Positions 31,304 to 40,806 are shown, counted from the first letter of the stretch. The stretch: 50,392 bases of DNA from an uncultured Coriobacteriaceae bacterium (GCA_902797175.1 CADBRX010000114.1:1-50392), one strand, 5' to 3'. Made by a program: numbers and translations. Notes: a model not told the origin generated them from the letters alone.

Positions 31304-34273
31304 ATGGAGCACTTGGATAGGGGAAGGGCGACGGCATCGCCCGCAGCTAGGGCGCCACGGCGTCGCGTCCCGTACTGGGACAACGTCAAGTTCGTCTTGA
31401 TCTTTTTGGTGGCGCTCGGTCACTTCCTCTACTGCAGGGAGGACCTTCGCATCGTGCGCATGCTCACCATCGGCATCTACACGTTCCACATGCCGGCCTT
31501 CGCCTTTGTGTCTGGATATCTGAGCAAGTCCTGGACCAAGGAGAACCTGGGGCAGAAGCTTCCCCAGCTGGCCAAGCTCGTCGTCGCCTACGTGGTGTTC
31601 AACGGGGTCTTCGTGCTGTGGGCGGCGCGCAGCGGCTCCGACGTCTACCTCATCCATCCGTACTATTCCTACTGGTACATCATGGCGCTGTGCGTGTGGC
31701 GCCTGACCGTGGGATACGTGGGGTCCTTCACGTTGGGGCTGCCCCTGTCCGTGCTGGCCGCGCTGCTCGTGGGCTTCTGGAGCGATGCGGGAAACGCCTT
31801 CGCGTTTGGGCGCACCATCGCCTTCTACCCCTTCTTCCTGGGCGGCTACCTCATGCCGCGTGCATGGGGCGTGCGTGTGGCCGACCTGAAGCCAAAGACG
31901 AAGGCCCTCGTGGGCGGCCTGCTCTGCCTGGCGACCGTCGCCGCCATCGCGGGTTCGTTCATGCTGCTGCACTATGACTACAGCCATGTCCTCATGGATC
32001 CCTACGCCCGCCGCTTCGACGTGGTCTCGCGCGCGGCGATCCTTCTGGTGGCGTGCCTCGCGACCGCGGCCATCCTCGTGGTGACGCCCAACGCGCGCCT
32101 TCCGCTCGTGACCACCATCGGGCGCAACTCGCTCATCGTGTACCTGCTTCACCGATACTTCGTGCTCGTGTTCGAGCGCCTTTTTGCCCCCGGCGCCTCC
32201 GACCTTACCCTCATCGTGGGGTCGATCGTGGGTTCGGTGGCGCTGCTCGCGCTTCTGGGGAACGAGTTTGTGGCCAAGGCGACCAACGGATTCCTCGACG
32301 CGGCGGCGACGGCGCTCACGCGTACGCCCTCGAAGGGCGTCGTGGGCGTGCTCTCCAAGGCGTTCTGCGTGCTCATGGTGGCTGCCGTGGCAGTTGCGCC
32401 CATCTATGCGATGCGCTCCGCGGACACGACGACCACGGGTGCGGGCATGGGCATCTACCAACGCATGGATGCGCAGACCGAAGACGCGCTGTCCGATTCC
32501 TACACCATCCTCTTCTCCGGCGACCTGATCCTGCTGGAGGACCAGGTGCGACGGGCCTACGACGGGGAGGGATACGACTTCTCGGACCTCTTCACCTACA
32601 CCAAGCCCTACATCGAGGCCGCCGACCTCGCCATCGGGGTGTACGAGGGTCCCTCTGCGGGTGCCGAGGCGGGATACTCCTCCGGCAACTTTGACGACTA
32701 CAAGCCCATGTACGTGAACATGCCGGACGAGTTCGCGACGGCGGTGCGTGACGCGGGCTTCGACCTGGTGACCACGGCCAACAACCACCTGCTCGACCGT
32801 GGCGAGCAGGGAGCCCTCCGCACGCTTGACGTGCTTGACGCCGCAGGATTGCAGCACATCGGCTCCTATCGCTCAGAGGAGGAGAACAAGGCGGAGCGCG
32901 TGAAGGTCATCGAGCTCGACGGCCTGAAGATCGCGGTCCTGGCCTACACGTACGGCGTGAACCAGACCGACTCGACGGACTACCCCGACGCGACCTTCGT
33001 CGACGGCGAGTTCTCCTACCTCACCTCCACGATCGTCTCGCCCAACTCCCCGCAGTTTGCCGAGGCCAAGACGGCCGTCCAGGCCGACCTCGCCCGCGCG
33101 AAGGTGCTCGGCTGCGACCTCATCGTCGTGCTGCCGCATTGGGGAACGATGCTGACGCACTCGACGGACGAGCTGCAGCGGACATGGCGCGACATCTTCA
33201 TCGAGGGCGGCGCGGACATCATCTTGGGCGACCACAGCCACGCGGTGCAGCCTAACGTGCTCGAGGAGGTCGACGGCAAGATGACCTTCACGTGCTACTG
33301 TCCTGGCCACTACACCGACGTGTACACCGGGCGCGATGCCGACGCAGCCGCGCTCGTCGAGGTGCATGTCGACCGCGAGAGCAAGCAGGTCATCGGCGCC
33401 TCGGTGGTTCCGATGTGGTGCGAGTCGTCGATGAGCGGCAACTTCCGCGCGCTTCCCATCTACGACATCCTCCATAACGACGAGCTCGGGCGCGAGCTTG
33501 CGACCCATGACCTCGACCGCCTCGACACGGTGCACCGCATCGTGACGTCGGTCATGCTGGGCGAGGAGATGGGCCTCGAGATGGCCCACCCGCGCCTGAC
33601 GATGACGCCCGAGGGCTTCCGCCGCGCGAGCGTCGAGCAGATCGAGGTGACCGAGGAGATGGGCGCAGGCACGCTTGCCGAGGCGCTGCTCAACGCCCAG
33701 GACGTCTGCTTTGTGGGCGACGACGTGACCGCCGGTACGGGAAACGGCGGCTACGGCTGGTATGAGCCCATCGAGAGCCAGGTCAGGGGCAACGTCACGC
33801 GCGTCGCCGAGGGCAACGCCACGGTCCGCACGATGCTGGGCAAGGTGGGCGAGATGACCGAGTCGCCCGCGGACCTCTACGTGATCGCGCTTGGCGCCAA
33901 CGACATCCGCCTCAGGGACTCGAGCGTCTGCGCCATGAATGCCGACGAGTACGTCGCACGCCAGCGCGAGCTGGTCAAGGCCATCCGCGACGTGGCGCCC
34001 AACGCGTGCTTCTGCTTCATCGCGCCGTGGACCTCCACGTCGGGAGACTTGGGCACGCCCCTCTACATCGAGGAGAAGACGACCCTCATCAACGAGTACA
34101 CCTCGGCGCTCGAGGAATTTGCCAAGGCGGACGGCCACCTGTTCGTCAACGCGAACCCGGGCATCAACGACGTCATCGACCGCTACGTGCAGTCGGACTA
34201 TCTTATCGACGCCTTCCAGCCCAACGCGACCGACGGCATCACGCTCTATGCCCGTGCCGCCATGGAGGCCTAG
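31304..34273 (+). CDS. Three-part fusion: membrane acyltransferase, CapA-like domain, degenerate SGNH-like domain
   Basis: This 989-residue protein joins three recognisable parts. Residues about 24-370 form a multi-pass acyltransferase-3 domain with Asp26 and His40 in DNVKFVLIFLVALGHF. Residues about 400-720 look like a CapA/PGA_cap metallophosphoesterase-like domain: FSGDLILLED (Asp407), TANNHLLDRG, LPHWG and LGDHSHAVQP. The C-terminus from about 798 is an SGNH/GDSL-like hydrolase, with FVGDDVTAG (805-811) and ALGANDIR (Asn866). The block-I serine is replaced by Asp807, and the block-V DxxH is DAFQ (969-972), so esterase activity is doubtful. ATG 31304 has GGAGGA upstream. It probably modifies a cell-surface polymer. 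ybaK follows after four bases. Confidence 0.85.
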   Translation: MEHLDRGRATASPAARAPRRRVPYWDNVKFVLIFLVALGHFLYCREDLRIVRMLTIGIYTFHMPAFAFVSGYLSKSWTKENLGQKLPQLAKLVVAYVVFNGVFVLWAARSGSDVYLIHPYYSYWYIMALCVWRLTVGYVGSFTLGLPLSVLAALLVGFWSDAGNAFAFGRTIAFYPFFLGGYLMPRAWGVRVADLKPKTKALVGGLLCLATVAAIAGSFMLLHYDYSHVLMDPYARRFDVVSRAAILLVACLATAAILVVTPNARLPLVTTIGRNSLIVYLLHRYFVLVFERLFAPGASDLTLIVGSIVGSVALLALLGNEFVAKATNGFLDAAATALTRTPSKGVVGVLSKAFCVLMVAAVAVAPIYAMRSADTTTTGAGMGIYQRMDAQTEDALSDSYTILFSGDLILLEDQVRRAYDGEGYDFSDLFTYTKPYIEAADLAIGVYEGPSAGAEAGYSSGNFDDYKPMYVNMPDEFATAVRDAGFDLVTTANNHLLDRGEQGALRTLDVLDAAGLQHIGSYRSEEENKAERVKVIELDGLKIAVLAYTYGVNQTDSTDYPDATFVDGEFSYLTSTIVSPNSPQFAEAKTAVQADLARAKVLGCDLIVVLPHWGTMLTHSTDELQRTWRDIFIEGGADIILGDHSHAVQPNVLEEVDGKMTFTCYCPGHYTDVYTGRDADAAALVEVHVDRESKQVIGASVVPMWCESSMSGNFRALPIYDILHNDELGRELATHDLDRLDTVHRIVTSVMLGEEMGLEMAHPRLTMTPEGFRRASVEQIEVTEEMGAGTLAEALLNAQDVCFVGDDVTAGTGNGGYGWYEPIESQVRGNVTRVAEGNATVRTMLGKVGEMTESPADLYVIALGANDIRLRDSSVCAMNADEYVARQRELVKAIRDVAPNACFCFIAPWTSTSGDLGTPLYIEEKTTLINEYTSALEEFAKADGHLFVNANPGINDVIDRYVQSDYLIDAFQPNATDGITLYARAAMEA

Positions 34274-34277
34274 CGGG

Positions 34278-34781
34278 ATGGCTCGTCGCGACCGTCTGCA
34301 GAAGACCAACGCGATGCGCGAGCTCGAGCGCGCGGGCATCCCCTTTGCCGTGATGGAGTATGCGGCCGATGACGGGAGCCCCTCCAGCGGCTATGGCGTC
34401 CATGTGGCGGAGCTGCTGGGTGAGGACCCCGCGTCCTCGTTCAAGACGCTCGTCACGGTGACCCCCTCGGGCGGTCACGTGGTCTGCTGCATCCCCGCTG
34501 CGGAGGAGCTTGACCTCAAGAAGGCTGCGGCTGCGGCAGGGGAGAAGTCCCTCTCGATGCTGCACGTCCGCGACCTCGAGCCCACGACGGGCTACGTCCG
34601 AGGAGGCTGCTCGCCCGTGGGCATGAAGCGAGCGTTTCCGACGCTGATCGACGAGACGGCGCAGCTCTTTGACGAGATGAGCGTTTCGGGCGGGCGGCGA
34701 GGGCTTTCTATCAAGCTGGCGCCGAATGACCTCGTGACCTTTACGGGCGCCACACTTGCGGATATCTGTCGGGAGGCTTGA
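34278..34781 (+). CDS. ybaK: Cys-tRNA(Pro)/Cys-tRNA(Cys) deacylase, YbaK type
   Basis: The 167-residue editing-domain protein hydrolyses Cys wrongly attached to tRNA(Pro). Family motifs are TNAMRELERAGIPF near the start, FKTLVTVTPSGGHVVCCIPAAEELDLKKAA in segments (the Lys of the active region included), and GYVRGGCSPVGMKRAFPTLID. The start is four bases after the preceding stop, and murJ begins four bases after its own stop, so the three are probably one transcript. Confidence 0.93.
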   Translation: MARRDRLQKTNAMRELERAGIPFAVMEYAADDGSPSSGYGVHVAELLGEDPASSFKTLVTVTPSGGHVVCCIPAAEELDLKKAAAAAGEKSLSMLHVRDLEPTTGYVRGGCSPVGMKRAFPTLIDETAQLFDEMSVSGGRRGLSIKLAPNDLVTFTGATLADICREA

Positions 34782-34785
34782 GAGC

Positions 34786-36408
34786 ATGGCAGAGGCTTTG
34801 GAAGGGGAGACGACCGAGGGCACGGAGGAGCAGGGCGCACGCGCCGAGAGCTCGGCCGCCCTCATGAGCGTGCTCGTGGTGGTGAGCCGCCTGACGGGCT
34901 TTGCGCGCACCTGGGCACAGGCCTATGCGATGGGCGCCACCGTGCTCGCGAGCTGCTATGAGGTCGCCAACAACATGCCGACCCAGATTTACGAGCTGGT
35001 GACGGCCGGCATGCTGGTGACGGCGTTTCTGCCGGTGTACCTCTCCGTCAAGAGGCGCCTGGGCCAAAAGGGCGCCAACGACTACGTGTCAAACCTCACG
35101 TCCATCGTGGTGCTCATCACGGGGGCGGTCACGCTCGTCTCGTTTGCCTTTGCCGCCCAGATCATCTGGACGCAGTCGTTCAGCGCCGCAGAGGACTTCG
35201 ACTCCGCGCTTTCGGTCTGGTTCTTCCGCTTCTTCGTGATCGAGATCGTGCTCTATGCGCTTTCGACCATCTTCCAGGGCGTGGTCAACGCCGAGCGGGA
35301 CTACCTGTGGACCTTCCTGGCGCCCATCTTCAACAATCTGGTCGTGATGGCCTCCTTCATGGGCTACAGCGCCTTTGCCCAGAGCATGCCCAAGCTTGCC
35401 CTGGTCATCCTGGCAATTGGCAACCCCCTGGGCGTGCTGGTGCAGGTCCTTCTGCAGCTGCCGTCCATGCTGTCGCATGGCGTGCGCCTGCGCTGGCGCA
35501 TCGACCTGTCCGACCCCGCGCTCAAGGACACCGTCAAGATCGGCGTGCCGTCCATCGTGGTCATGGTCCTGGGCTTTGTCACCAACTCCTTCCAGATGAA
35601 CGCCCTGCTCTCCTTTACGGCGATCGGTGGCTCCATCGGCACGTACGCGCTGCTGTGGTTCAACCTTCCCTATGCCGTCTTTGCGGTCCCCCTGACGACG
35701 GTGCTCTTCACGGAGCTCTCCGACTACTACGCATCGGAGGACATGGAGTCGTTCAAGGACATGGTGGTCACGGGAACGGGCAAGCTGGCGTTTGCCCTCG
35801 TGCCCTTCGCGATGTTTCTGGCCGTCTTTGCGCGCCAGCTCATAACGCTCATCTCGGCGGGGAGGTTTGAGCCCGACGCCTTGGAGCTGTGCGTGCTATA
35901 CCTGGTGTGGAGGGCCCCGTCGCTGCCGTTCTACGGCGTGGGCATGTATCTCCAGAAGGTGTGCTCCGCCACGCGCAAGATGGAGCTCTATGCGGGCGCG
36001 AGCGTGGTGTGCGGCGTGGTCCAGGTGCTGCTGCTGCAGCTCGTGGCCCCCTCGGCAGGCCTGTGGATGGTCCCGTTCACCTCGTGCGTGTTCTACGCCG
36101 TCTTTGACGTCATCGTGTACGTCTGGCTGCGCAACACCTACGGCAGCCTCGGCCTCACCAAGATGGTCAAGGGCGTCGTCCGTGCGGTGGTGTTTGGCCT
36201 GGCGGGGTCTGCGGTGGCCCTTGCCATCCTGCACGTCGCCCAGGCCTATCTCGGGCTGGGTGGGGGCTCCCTCATGGATTCGCTGATGCTGTGCGTGGTG
36301 GCCGGCATCCCCGCGGTGCTCGTGACCTATGGCGCCGCCGCCGCGCTCCGTGTGCCCGAGGCCTCGACCGTGACGACCGTCGTCAATCGTCTGCTGCGCC
36401 GCGCATAG
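34786..36408 (+). CDS. murJ: Lipid II flippase, MurJ/MviN family
   Basis: The 540-residue multi-pass membrane protein moves lipid-linked peptidoglycan precursor across the membrane. It has the MviN pattern SAALMSVLVVVSRLTGFAR near the start, AYEVANNMPTQIYELVTAG-like sequence (here SCYEVANNMP), FFRFFVIEIVLYALSTIFQG and APIFNNLVVM. An acidic N-terminal tail of about 22 residues precedes the first helix. ATG 34786 has GGGAGG upstream, overlapping the ybaK end. A hairpin terminator follows at 36435. Confidence 0.93.
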   Translation: MAEALEGETTEGTEEQGARAESSAALMSVLVVVSRLTGFARTWAQAYAMGATVLASCYEVANNMPTQIYELVTAGMLVTAFLPVYLSVKRRLGQKGANDYVSNLTSIVVLITGAVTLVSFAFAAQIIWTQSFSAAEDFDSALSVWFFRFFVIEIVLYALSTIFQGVVNAERDYLWTFLAPIFNNLVVMASFMGYSAFAQSMPKLALVILAIGNPLGVLVQVLLQLPSMLSHGVRLRWRIDLSDPALKDTVKIGVPSIVVMVLGFVTNSFQMNALLSFTAIGGSIGTYALLWFNLPYAVFAVPLTTVLFTELSDYYASEDMESFKDMVVTGTGKLAFALVPFAMFLAVFARQLITLISAGRFEPDALELCVLYLVWRAPSLPFYGVGMYLQKVCSATRKMELYAGASVVCGVVQVLLLQLVAPSAGLWMVPFTSCVFYAVFDVIVYVWLRNTYGSLGLTKMVKGVVRAVVFGLAGSAVALAILHVAQAYLGLGGGSLMDSLMLCVVAGIPAVLVTYGAAAALRVPEASTVTTVVNRLLRRA

Positions 36409-36434
36409 GCGCGTCCTAAGAGGTCGCTCGTCCA

Positions 36435-36485
36435 GAAAGCCCCTGGTCGCGGATGGTCAAGGCCATCGCGCAGCCAGGGGCTTTC
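36435..36485 (+). terminator. Hairpin terminator after murJ
   Basis: GAAAGCCCCTGG (36435-36446) pairs perfectly with CCAGGGGCTTTC (36474-36485). The 27-base interior contains a further imperfect stem (ATGG with CCAT), so the whole is one long hairpin. There is no U-run beyond the TTT within the arm. A short GGGGCC/GGCCCC hairpin follows at 36490-36508. Confidence 0.75.
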
Positions 36486-36572
36486 CCAAGGGGCCGTAGG
36501 TGGGCCCCAAGTCCCACGTTTCCTTCTTACGAAATGACGCCCGGTATCGGGTGGACTTGTTTCGGGGATGTT

Positions 36573-36618
36573 TATGATGGCTCACATGAAAAGAGGAAGT
36601 ACTTTAGTGTGCTAAAGT
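36573..36618 (+). promoter_or_regulatory. his operon -10 element and downstream palindrome
   Basis: TATGAT (36573-36578) is a good -10; a weak GTGGAC lies 16 bases upstream. Then ACTTTAG (36601-36607) and CTAAAGT (36612-36618) form a 7-bp inverted repeat around TGTG. It would lie in the first 35 bases of the transcript, suiting an operator. TrpR-superfamily regulators have been proposed for his genes in some Gram-positive bacteria; assignment here is inference. No run of His codons is seen, so classical attenuation is not supported. Confidence 0.45.
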
Positions 36619-36653
36619 GACTTTTCCGAATGCAGACGACGAAAGGCATGGCT

Positions 36654-38306
36654 ATGGTGGGCACCCCCCGTGGGTTCAGAGACATCCTCCCCAGCGAGGC
36701 GCTGGCGCGCGAGCGCATTTCCGAGAAGGTGCGGGCGTGCTTCACGGCGCATGGCTACCTTCCCGTCGAGATGCCCATGCTCGAGGAGCACGCCGCGCTC
36801 GAGCGCGGCGGCCATGTTCCCGCTTCGCCCTTCAGGCTCTTTGACTCGGATGGCGGTCTGCTCGTGATGCGTCCCGACATCACGCTCGCCATCGCCCGCA
36901 TGGTCGCCACGCGCATGCCCCAGAGCGCCTGGCCGCTCAGGCTGCGCTACAGCGCGCCGGTTGCCCGCGAGGAGTCCACGCTTGCCGGGCAGCCACGGCA
37001 GTTCACTCAGCTTGGCGTCGAGCTCGTGGGCGGGGAGGGCATCGCGGGCGAGGTCGAGGTCGTGGCCCTGCTTGCCGAGACGCTCGAGGCGCTCGAGGTG
37101 CCGGCCTGGACGATCGTGTGCGGGTCGGTGACGCCGCTCACGATGCTGCTCTCGAACTGCGCCCCGACGCCGGCGTTCCTTGACCGCGCGCTCGAGCTCG
37201 TGCACGCATCCGACCTGGTCGGGCTCGACGAGCTGGTGGACGGGGCGTCCCTCGCGCCTGGTGCCGCCCACGCGATAAAGCGGCTCCCGCGCCTGGCGGG
37301 CGGAATGGAGGTCCTTGACGAGCTGGATGCCCTGCTCGCGGATGCCTGCGTCCCCGCGGCGCAGGATGGCACGCGCGACCTGCGTGAGCTCTCGCATGCC
37401 CTCTCCGACCTTGTCGGCCGGGGCGTGCTGCGCTTTGACTTCTCGGTCATCAACTCGTTCGACTACTACACCGGCACCGTCTTCAAGGGATACGCGGAAG
37501 GCATCACGGCGGCCATCGCCTCGGGCGGGCGCTATGACGCGGTGCTCGCAAACCAGGGACTCGAGGACACCGCCGCCTGCGGATTCATGCTTTCGCTCGA
37601 GCGCCTCCAGGAGGTGCTGGGCGTGCAGGGAGAGTCGGGCGTCGTGGCGCGCAAGCTTCCGCTGGCCGAGCGCCCCCTGCGCATCGCGGTGCCCAAGGGC
37701 TCGCTCTTCAAGGACGCGGTGCGCCTGTTGGGCGAGGCGGGGCTGCCCGTGGATGAGCTGGCCGACATCGGGCGACGGCTCATCATCCGCGCCGAAGGCG
37801 TGGAGTACATCATCGTCCGCGCACAGGACGCCCCCACCTTCGTGGCGCATGGCGGAGCGGATTGCGGCATCTGCGGGTCCGACTCCATCATCGAGGCGGG
37901 CGTGGACGTCATGCAGCTTGTCGACCTGAACTTCGGCGCCTGCCGCTTTGTCGTGGCGGAGCCCGCCTCGGCTGCCGGCAGCGCCGACGAGGCGTATGCC
38001 TGGCGCGGCACGGTCCGCGTGGCGACCAAGTACCCACGCATCACCACGGCCTACTACGACAGCATCGGACAGCAGGTCGACATCGTCCAGCTGCACGGCA
38101 ACATCGAGCTTGGTCCCATCGTGGGCATGTGCGACCGCATCGTCGACATCACGCAGACCGGCGCCACGCTCGAGCAGAACGACCTCGTCATCGTCGACGA
38201 CGTGATGGAGTGCTCCGCCCGCTTCTTTGCGGGGCCGGCCGCCTACCGTTCGGATATGCGCATTAAGGAGCTGGCCGCGCGGCTGATGCGTGCGGCCCAG
38301 CGTTGA
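36654..38306 (+). CDS. hisZ-hisG: Fused HisZ-HisG: ATP phosphoribosyltransferase regulatory plus catalytic subunit
   Basis: The 550-residue protein carries out the first step of histidine synthesis, joining PRPP and ATP. Residues 1 to about 325 are HisZ, a histidyl-tRNA-synthetase paralogue: TPRGFRDILPSEA, VMRPDITLAIAR, FDYYTGTVFKGY and ASGGRYD. From residue 342, LRIAVPKGSLF begins a short-form HisG of about 209 residues that continues to the end, with GADCGICGSDSI and the PRPP-loop region VDIVQLHGNIELGP. The frame is continuous with no internal stop. HisZ and short HisG are normally separate proteins. ATG 36654 has GAAAGG seven bases upstream; an earlier in-frame ATG at 36630 lacks one. Confidence 0.93.
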   Translation: MVGTPRGFRDILPSEALARERISEKVRACFTAHGYLPVEMPMLEEHAALERGGHVPASPFRLFDSDGGLLVMRPDITLAIARMVATRMPQSAWPLRLRYSAPVAREESTLAGQPRQFTQLGVELVGGEGIAGEVEVVALLAETLEALEVPAWTIVCGSVTPLTMLLSNCAPTPAFLDRALELVHASDLVGLDELVDGASLAPGAAHAIKRLPRLAGGMEVLDELDALLADACVPAAQDGTRDLRELSHALSDLVGRGVLRFDFSVINSFDYYTGTVFKGYAEGITAAIASGGRYDAVLANQGLEDTAACGFMLSLERLQEVLGVQGESGVVARKLPLAERPLRIAVPKGSLFKDAVRLLGEAGLPVDELADIGRRLIIRAEGVEYIIVRAQDAPTFVAHGGADCGICGSDSIIEAGVDVMQLVDLNFGACRFVVAEPASAAGSADEAYAWRGTVRVATKYPRITTAYYDSIGQQVDIVQLHGNIELGPIVGMCDRIVDITQTGATLEQNDLVIVDDVMECSARFFAGPAAYRSDMRIKELAARLMRAAQR

Positions 38307-38317
38307 GAGGGGTTTTC

Positions 38318-39706
38318 ATGAGGACTATCACGCTGACGGGTGACGAACGCCTTTCCCGTGCCGATCTCGAGCGCTCGGGCGCGCTTCCGCGCAGCGTCAT
38401 GGATGCGGCAGAGGCGATCGTCGATGACGTGCGCTCACGCGGGGACGCTGCGGTGCGCGAGTACTGCCTGCGCTTTGACGGCGCCTGTCCCGACTCGTTC
38501 CGTGTCCCTGACGAGGTCGTCCAGGGCGCGCTCGACATGGTCGACCCCGAGTTCCTGAAGGCGCTCACCCTGGCGGCAAACCAGATCCGAGAGTTTCACG
38601 AGCGCGAGCGCGAGCAGTCCTGGTTCACCACGCGCCCCGACGGCACCATCCTGGGCGTGAAGGTGACGCCCGTGCCCTCCGCCGCCGTCTATGTGCCGGG
38701 TGGGCGCGCGCAGTATCCCTCCACCGTGCTCATGGACACGATTCCGGCCAAGGTGGCGGGCGTCCCCCGCGTCGTCATGGTGACGCCGCCCCAGCGCGAT
38801 GGGTCCCTCTCCGCCTACACGCTCGCGGCCGCCGCCGTGGCGGGCGTCGACGAGGTCTATGCCGTCGGTGGCGCCCAGGCCGTCGCCGCCGTTGCCTACG
38901 GCACCGAATCCATTCCGCAGGTCGCCAAGATCGTGGGCCCTGGCAACGCCTACGTCGCGTCGGCAAAGCGCTATGTCTCGGGAGACGTGGGCATCGATAT
39001 GATCGCGGGCCCGTCCGAGGTGTGCGTGCTCGCAGACGCAACGGCAGACCCTGCCATCGTGGCCGCAGACCTCATGGCGCAGGCCGAGCACGACCCGCTG
39101 GCCTCCTGCTATCTCGTCACCGACGCGTCGGGGCTGCCCCAGCAGGTGCTCGCGGCCATCGAGCTGCTCGTGGCCCAGAGCCCGCGCGAGGAGATCACGC
39201 GCACCTCCCTTGCCGACAAGGGCGTCATCGTTGCGTGCGACTCCCTCGACGCGGCGATCGATGCCGTCAACCTCATTGCGCCCGAGCACCTCGAGCTCCA
39301 CTGCGCCGATGCCTTTGCGCTTCTGGGGCGCATTCAGAACGCCGGGGCCATCTTTGTGGGCCCCTGGAGCTCCGAGCCTCTGGGCGACTACGTCGCCGGT
39401 CCCAACCACACGCTCCCCACCGGGGGGACCGCCCTCTTCTCCAACCCCTTGGGCGTCTATGACTTCCAGAAGCGCTCGAGCGTCATCTCCTACACGCGCG
39501 AGGGTCTCAAGCTCGACGGTCCCGCCGTGCAGACGCTCGCGCAGGCGGAGGGCCTGTGGGCGCATGCGCTTTCGGTGGGGATGCGCCTCAAGCTGGATGC
39601 GGGGGAGGAGCGCTTTGACGATCCTCTTGCGGCCTGCGACGAGGCGACCAAGACCGCGTGGCCTCGCCCGCTTGACGAGCCGGGCATTCCCAACCTGAAC
39701 GGCTAG
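38318..39706 (+). CDS. hisD: Histidinol dehydrogenase
   Basis: The 462-residue zinc enzyme oxidises histidinol to histidine in two NAD-dependent steps. Characteristic pieces are YVPGGRAQYPSTVLMDTIPA, VGGAQAVAAVAYGTESIP, IVGPGNAYVASAKR, IDMIAGPSEV, QAEHDPLASCYLVT and GPNHTLPTGGTA. ATG 38318 has GAGAGGGG upstream, 12 bases after hisZG. The C-terminus runs about 30 residues past the usual end (LAACDEATKTAWPRP region). Confidence 0.96.
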   Translation: MRTITLTGDERLSRADLERSGALPRSVMDAAEAIVDDVRSRGDAAVREYCLRFDGACPDSFRVPDEVVQGALDMVDPEFLKALTLAANQIREFHEREREQSWFTTRPDGTILGVKVTPVPSAAVYVPGGRAQYPSTVLMDTIPAKVAGVPRVVMVTPPQRDGSLSAYTLAAAAVAGVDEVYAVGGAQAVAAVAYGTESIPQVAKIVGPGNAYVASAKRYVSGDVGIDMIAGPSEVCVLADATADPAIVAADLMAQAEHDPLASCYLVTDASGLPQQVLAAIELLVAQSPREEITRTSLADKGVIVACDSLDAAIDAVNLIAPEHLELHCADAFALLGRIQNAGAIFVGPWSSEPLGDYVAGPNHTLPTGGTALFSNPLGVYDFQKRSSVISYTREGLKLDGPAVQTLAQAEGLWAHALSVGMRLKLDAGEERFDDPLAACDEATKTAWPRPLDEPGIPNLNG

Positions 39707-39717
39707 GGGGTTTGCGC

Positions 39718-40806
39718 ATGACCGACACTCCGTTTGAGGCGAAGGCGCGTGCGCGAGAGGCGCTCCAGACCTTCGAGCCCTACGATCCCGCCTTCACGCC
39801 CAGCAAGATCAACCTCTCGGCCAACGAGAACACCTACTCCCTGCCCGAGGGGTATGGCCGCGCGTTGGCTGAGGCCATGGCGTCGACGGCGCTCAACCGC
39901 TATCCCGACCCCATGGCAAACGAGCTCCGTGACGCGATCGCCGAGCGCCATGGCGTCGAGCGCAGGGCCATCATCGTGGGAAACGGGGGAGACGAGCTGC
40001 TCTTCAACCTGCTCTTCACGTTCTGCGGGCCGGGCAAGCGCCTCGTATCCTGCCCTCCGGACTTCTCGGAGTATGCCCTCTTTGCGCAGATGAACGAGGT
40101 CGACTACGTGCCTGTGTGGCGGAGGCTGGACGACTTCTCCCTTGACGTGGAGGCGCTCGTGGAGGCGGCGTGCGACGCCGCGCTCGTTATCTTGACCTCT
40201 CCCAACAACCCCACGGGCGACGTGCTCGACCATGCCGTGATCCGTCGCCTGCTCGACGAGACGGATGCCCTCGTGCTTGTGGACGAGGCCTACGTCGAGT
40301 TTGCCCCGGAGGGCACGAGCGTCGTCTCGTGGGTGGCGGATAACCCCCGCCTGATGGTGCTGCGCACCCTCTCCAAGGCATTTGGCCTTGCGGGGCTTCG
40401 CTGCGGCTATCTGGTCGCGGCGCCCGAGGTGGTCGACATGCTCGGCGCCATCCGCCAGATTTACTCGGTTGACGTGCTCGCGCAGGCGGTTGCCCTCGCG
40501 GCCATCCGCAAACGCGACCTCCTCGTGCCCACCATCGAAAAGATCGTGTCGGAGCGCGAGCGCCTCGGTGTGAGTCTATCTGGTATCGAGGGAGTGACCG
40601 TATGGCCCAGTGCTGCTAACTTTGTGCTTGCGCGCATGCGCGATGCGGCACAGGTTAGGGCGCGTCTGCGCGACGAGCACTCCATCTTGGTCCGCGACTT
40701 CAGTGCGGCACCGGGGCTTGAGGGCTGCCTGCGCATCACGGTGGGCACGCCCGAGGAGAACGATTGCGTCGTCAGCGCGTTGACGACCCTGTTGGAAGGG
40801 AAGTGA
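39718..40806 (+). CDS. hisC: Histidinol-phosphate aminotransferase
   Basis: The 362-residue PLP enzyme converts imidazole acetol phosphate to histidinol phosphate. It has [55 protein letters not shown] and the PLP-lysine motif [20 protein letters not shown] precedes ATG 39718. Its stop overlaps the hisB start. A TTG six bases upstream is also in frame but is less likely. Confidence 0.95.
   Translation: MTDTPFEAKARAREALQTFEPYDPAFTPSKINLSANENTYSLPEGYGRALAEAMASTALNRYPDPMANELRDAIAERHGVERRAIIVGNGGDELLFNLLFTFCGPGKRLVSCPPDFSEYALFAQMNEVDYVPVWRRLDDFSLDVEALVEAACDAALVILTSPNNPTGDVLDHAVIRRLLDETDALVLVDEAYVEFAPEGTSVVSWVADNPRLMVLRTLSKAFGLAGLRCGYLVAAPEVVDMLGAIRQIYSVDVLAQAVALAAIRKRDLLVPTIEKIVSERERLGVSLSGIEGVTVWPSAANFVLARMRDAAQVRARLRDEHSILVRDFSAAPGLEGCLRITVGTPEENDCVVSALTTLLEGK

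Noticed and set aside
36435-36508. A tRNA or structured RNA gene after murJ
   Set aside because: The fold is a single long hairpin plus a small one. No acceptor stem, anticodon arm or TTCRA motif was found.
36509-36653. A histidine attenuator leader peptide or T-box before hisZG
   Set aside because: No short frame with a run of His codons and no T-box sequence is visible; only a -10 and a 7-bp palindrome.
37620-37680. A frameshift or hidden stop between HisZ and HisG
   Set aside because: The frame is continuous, the linker has ordinary composition, and no ribosome site plus start codon is evident at the junction.
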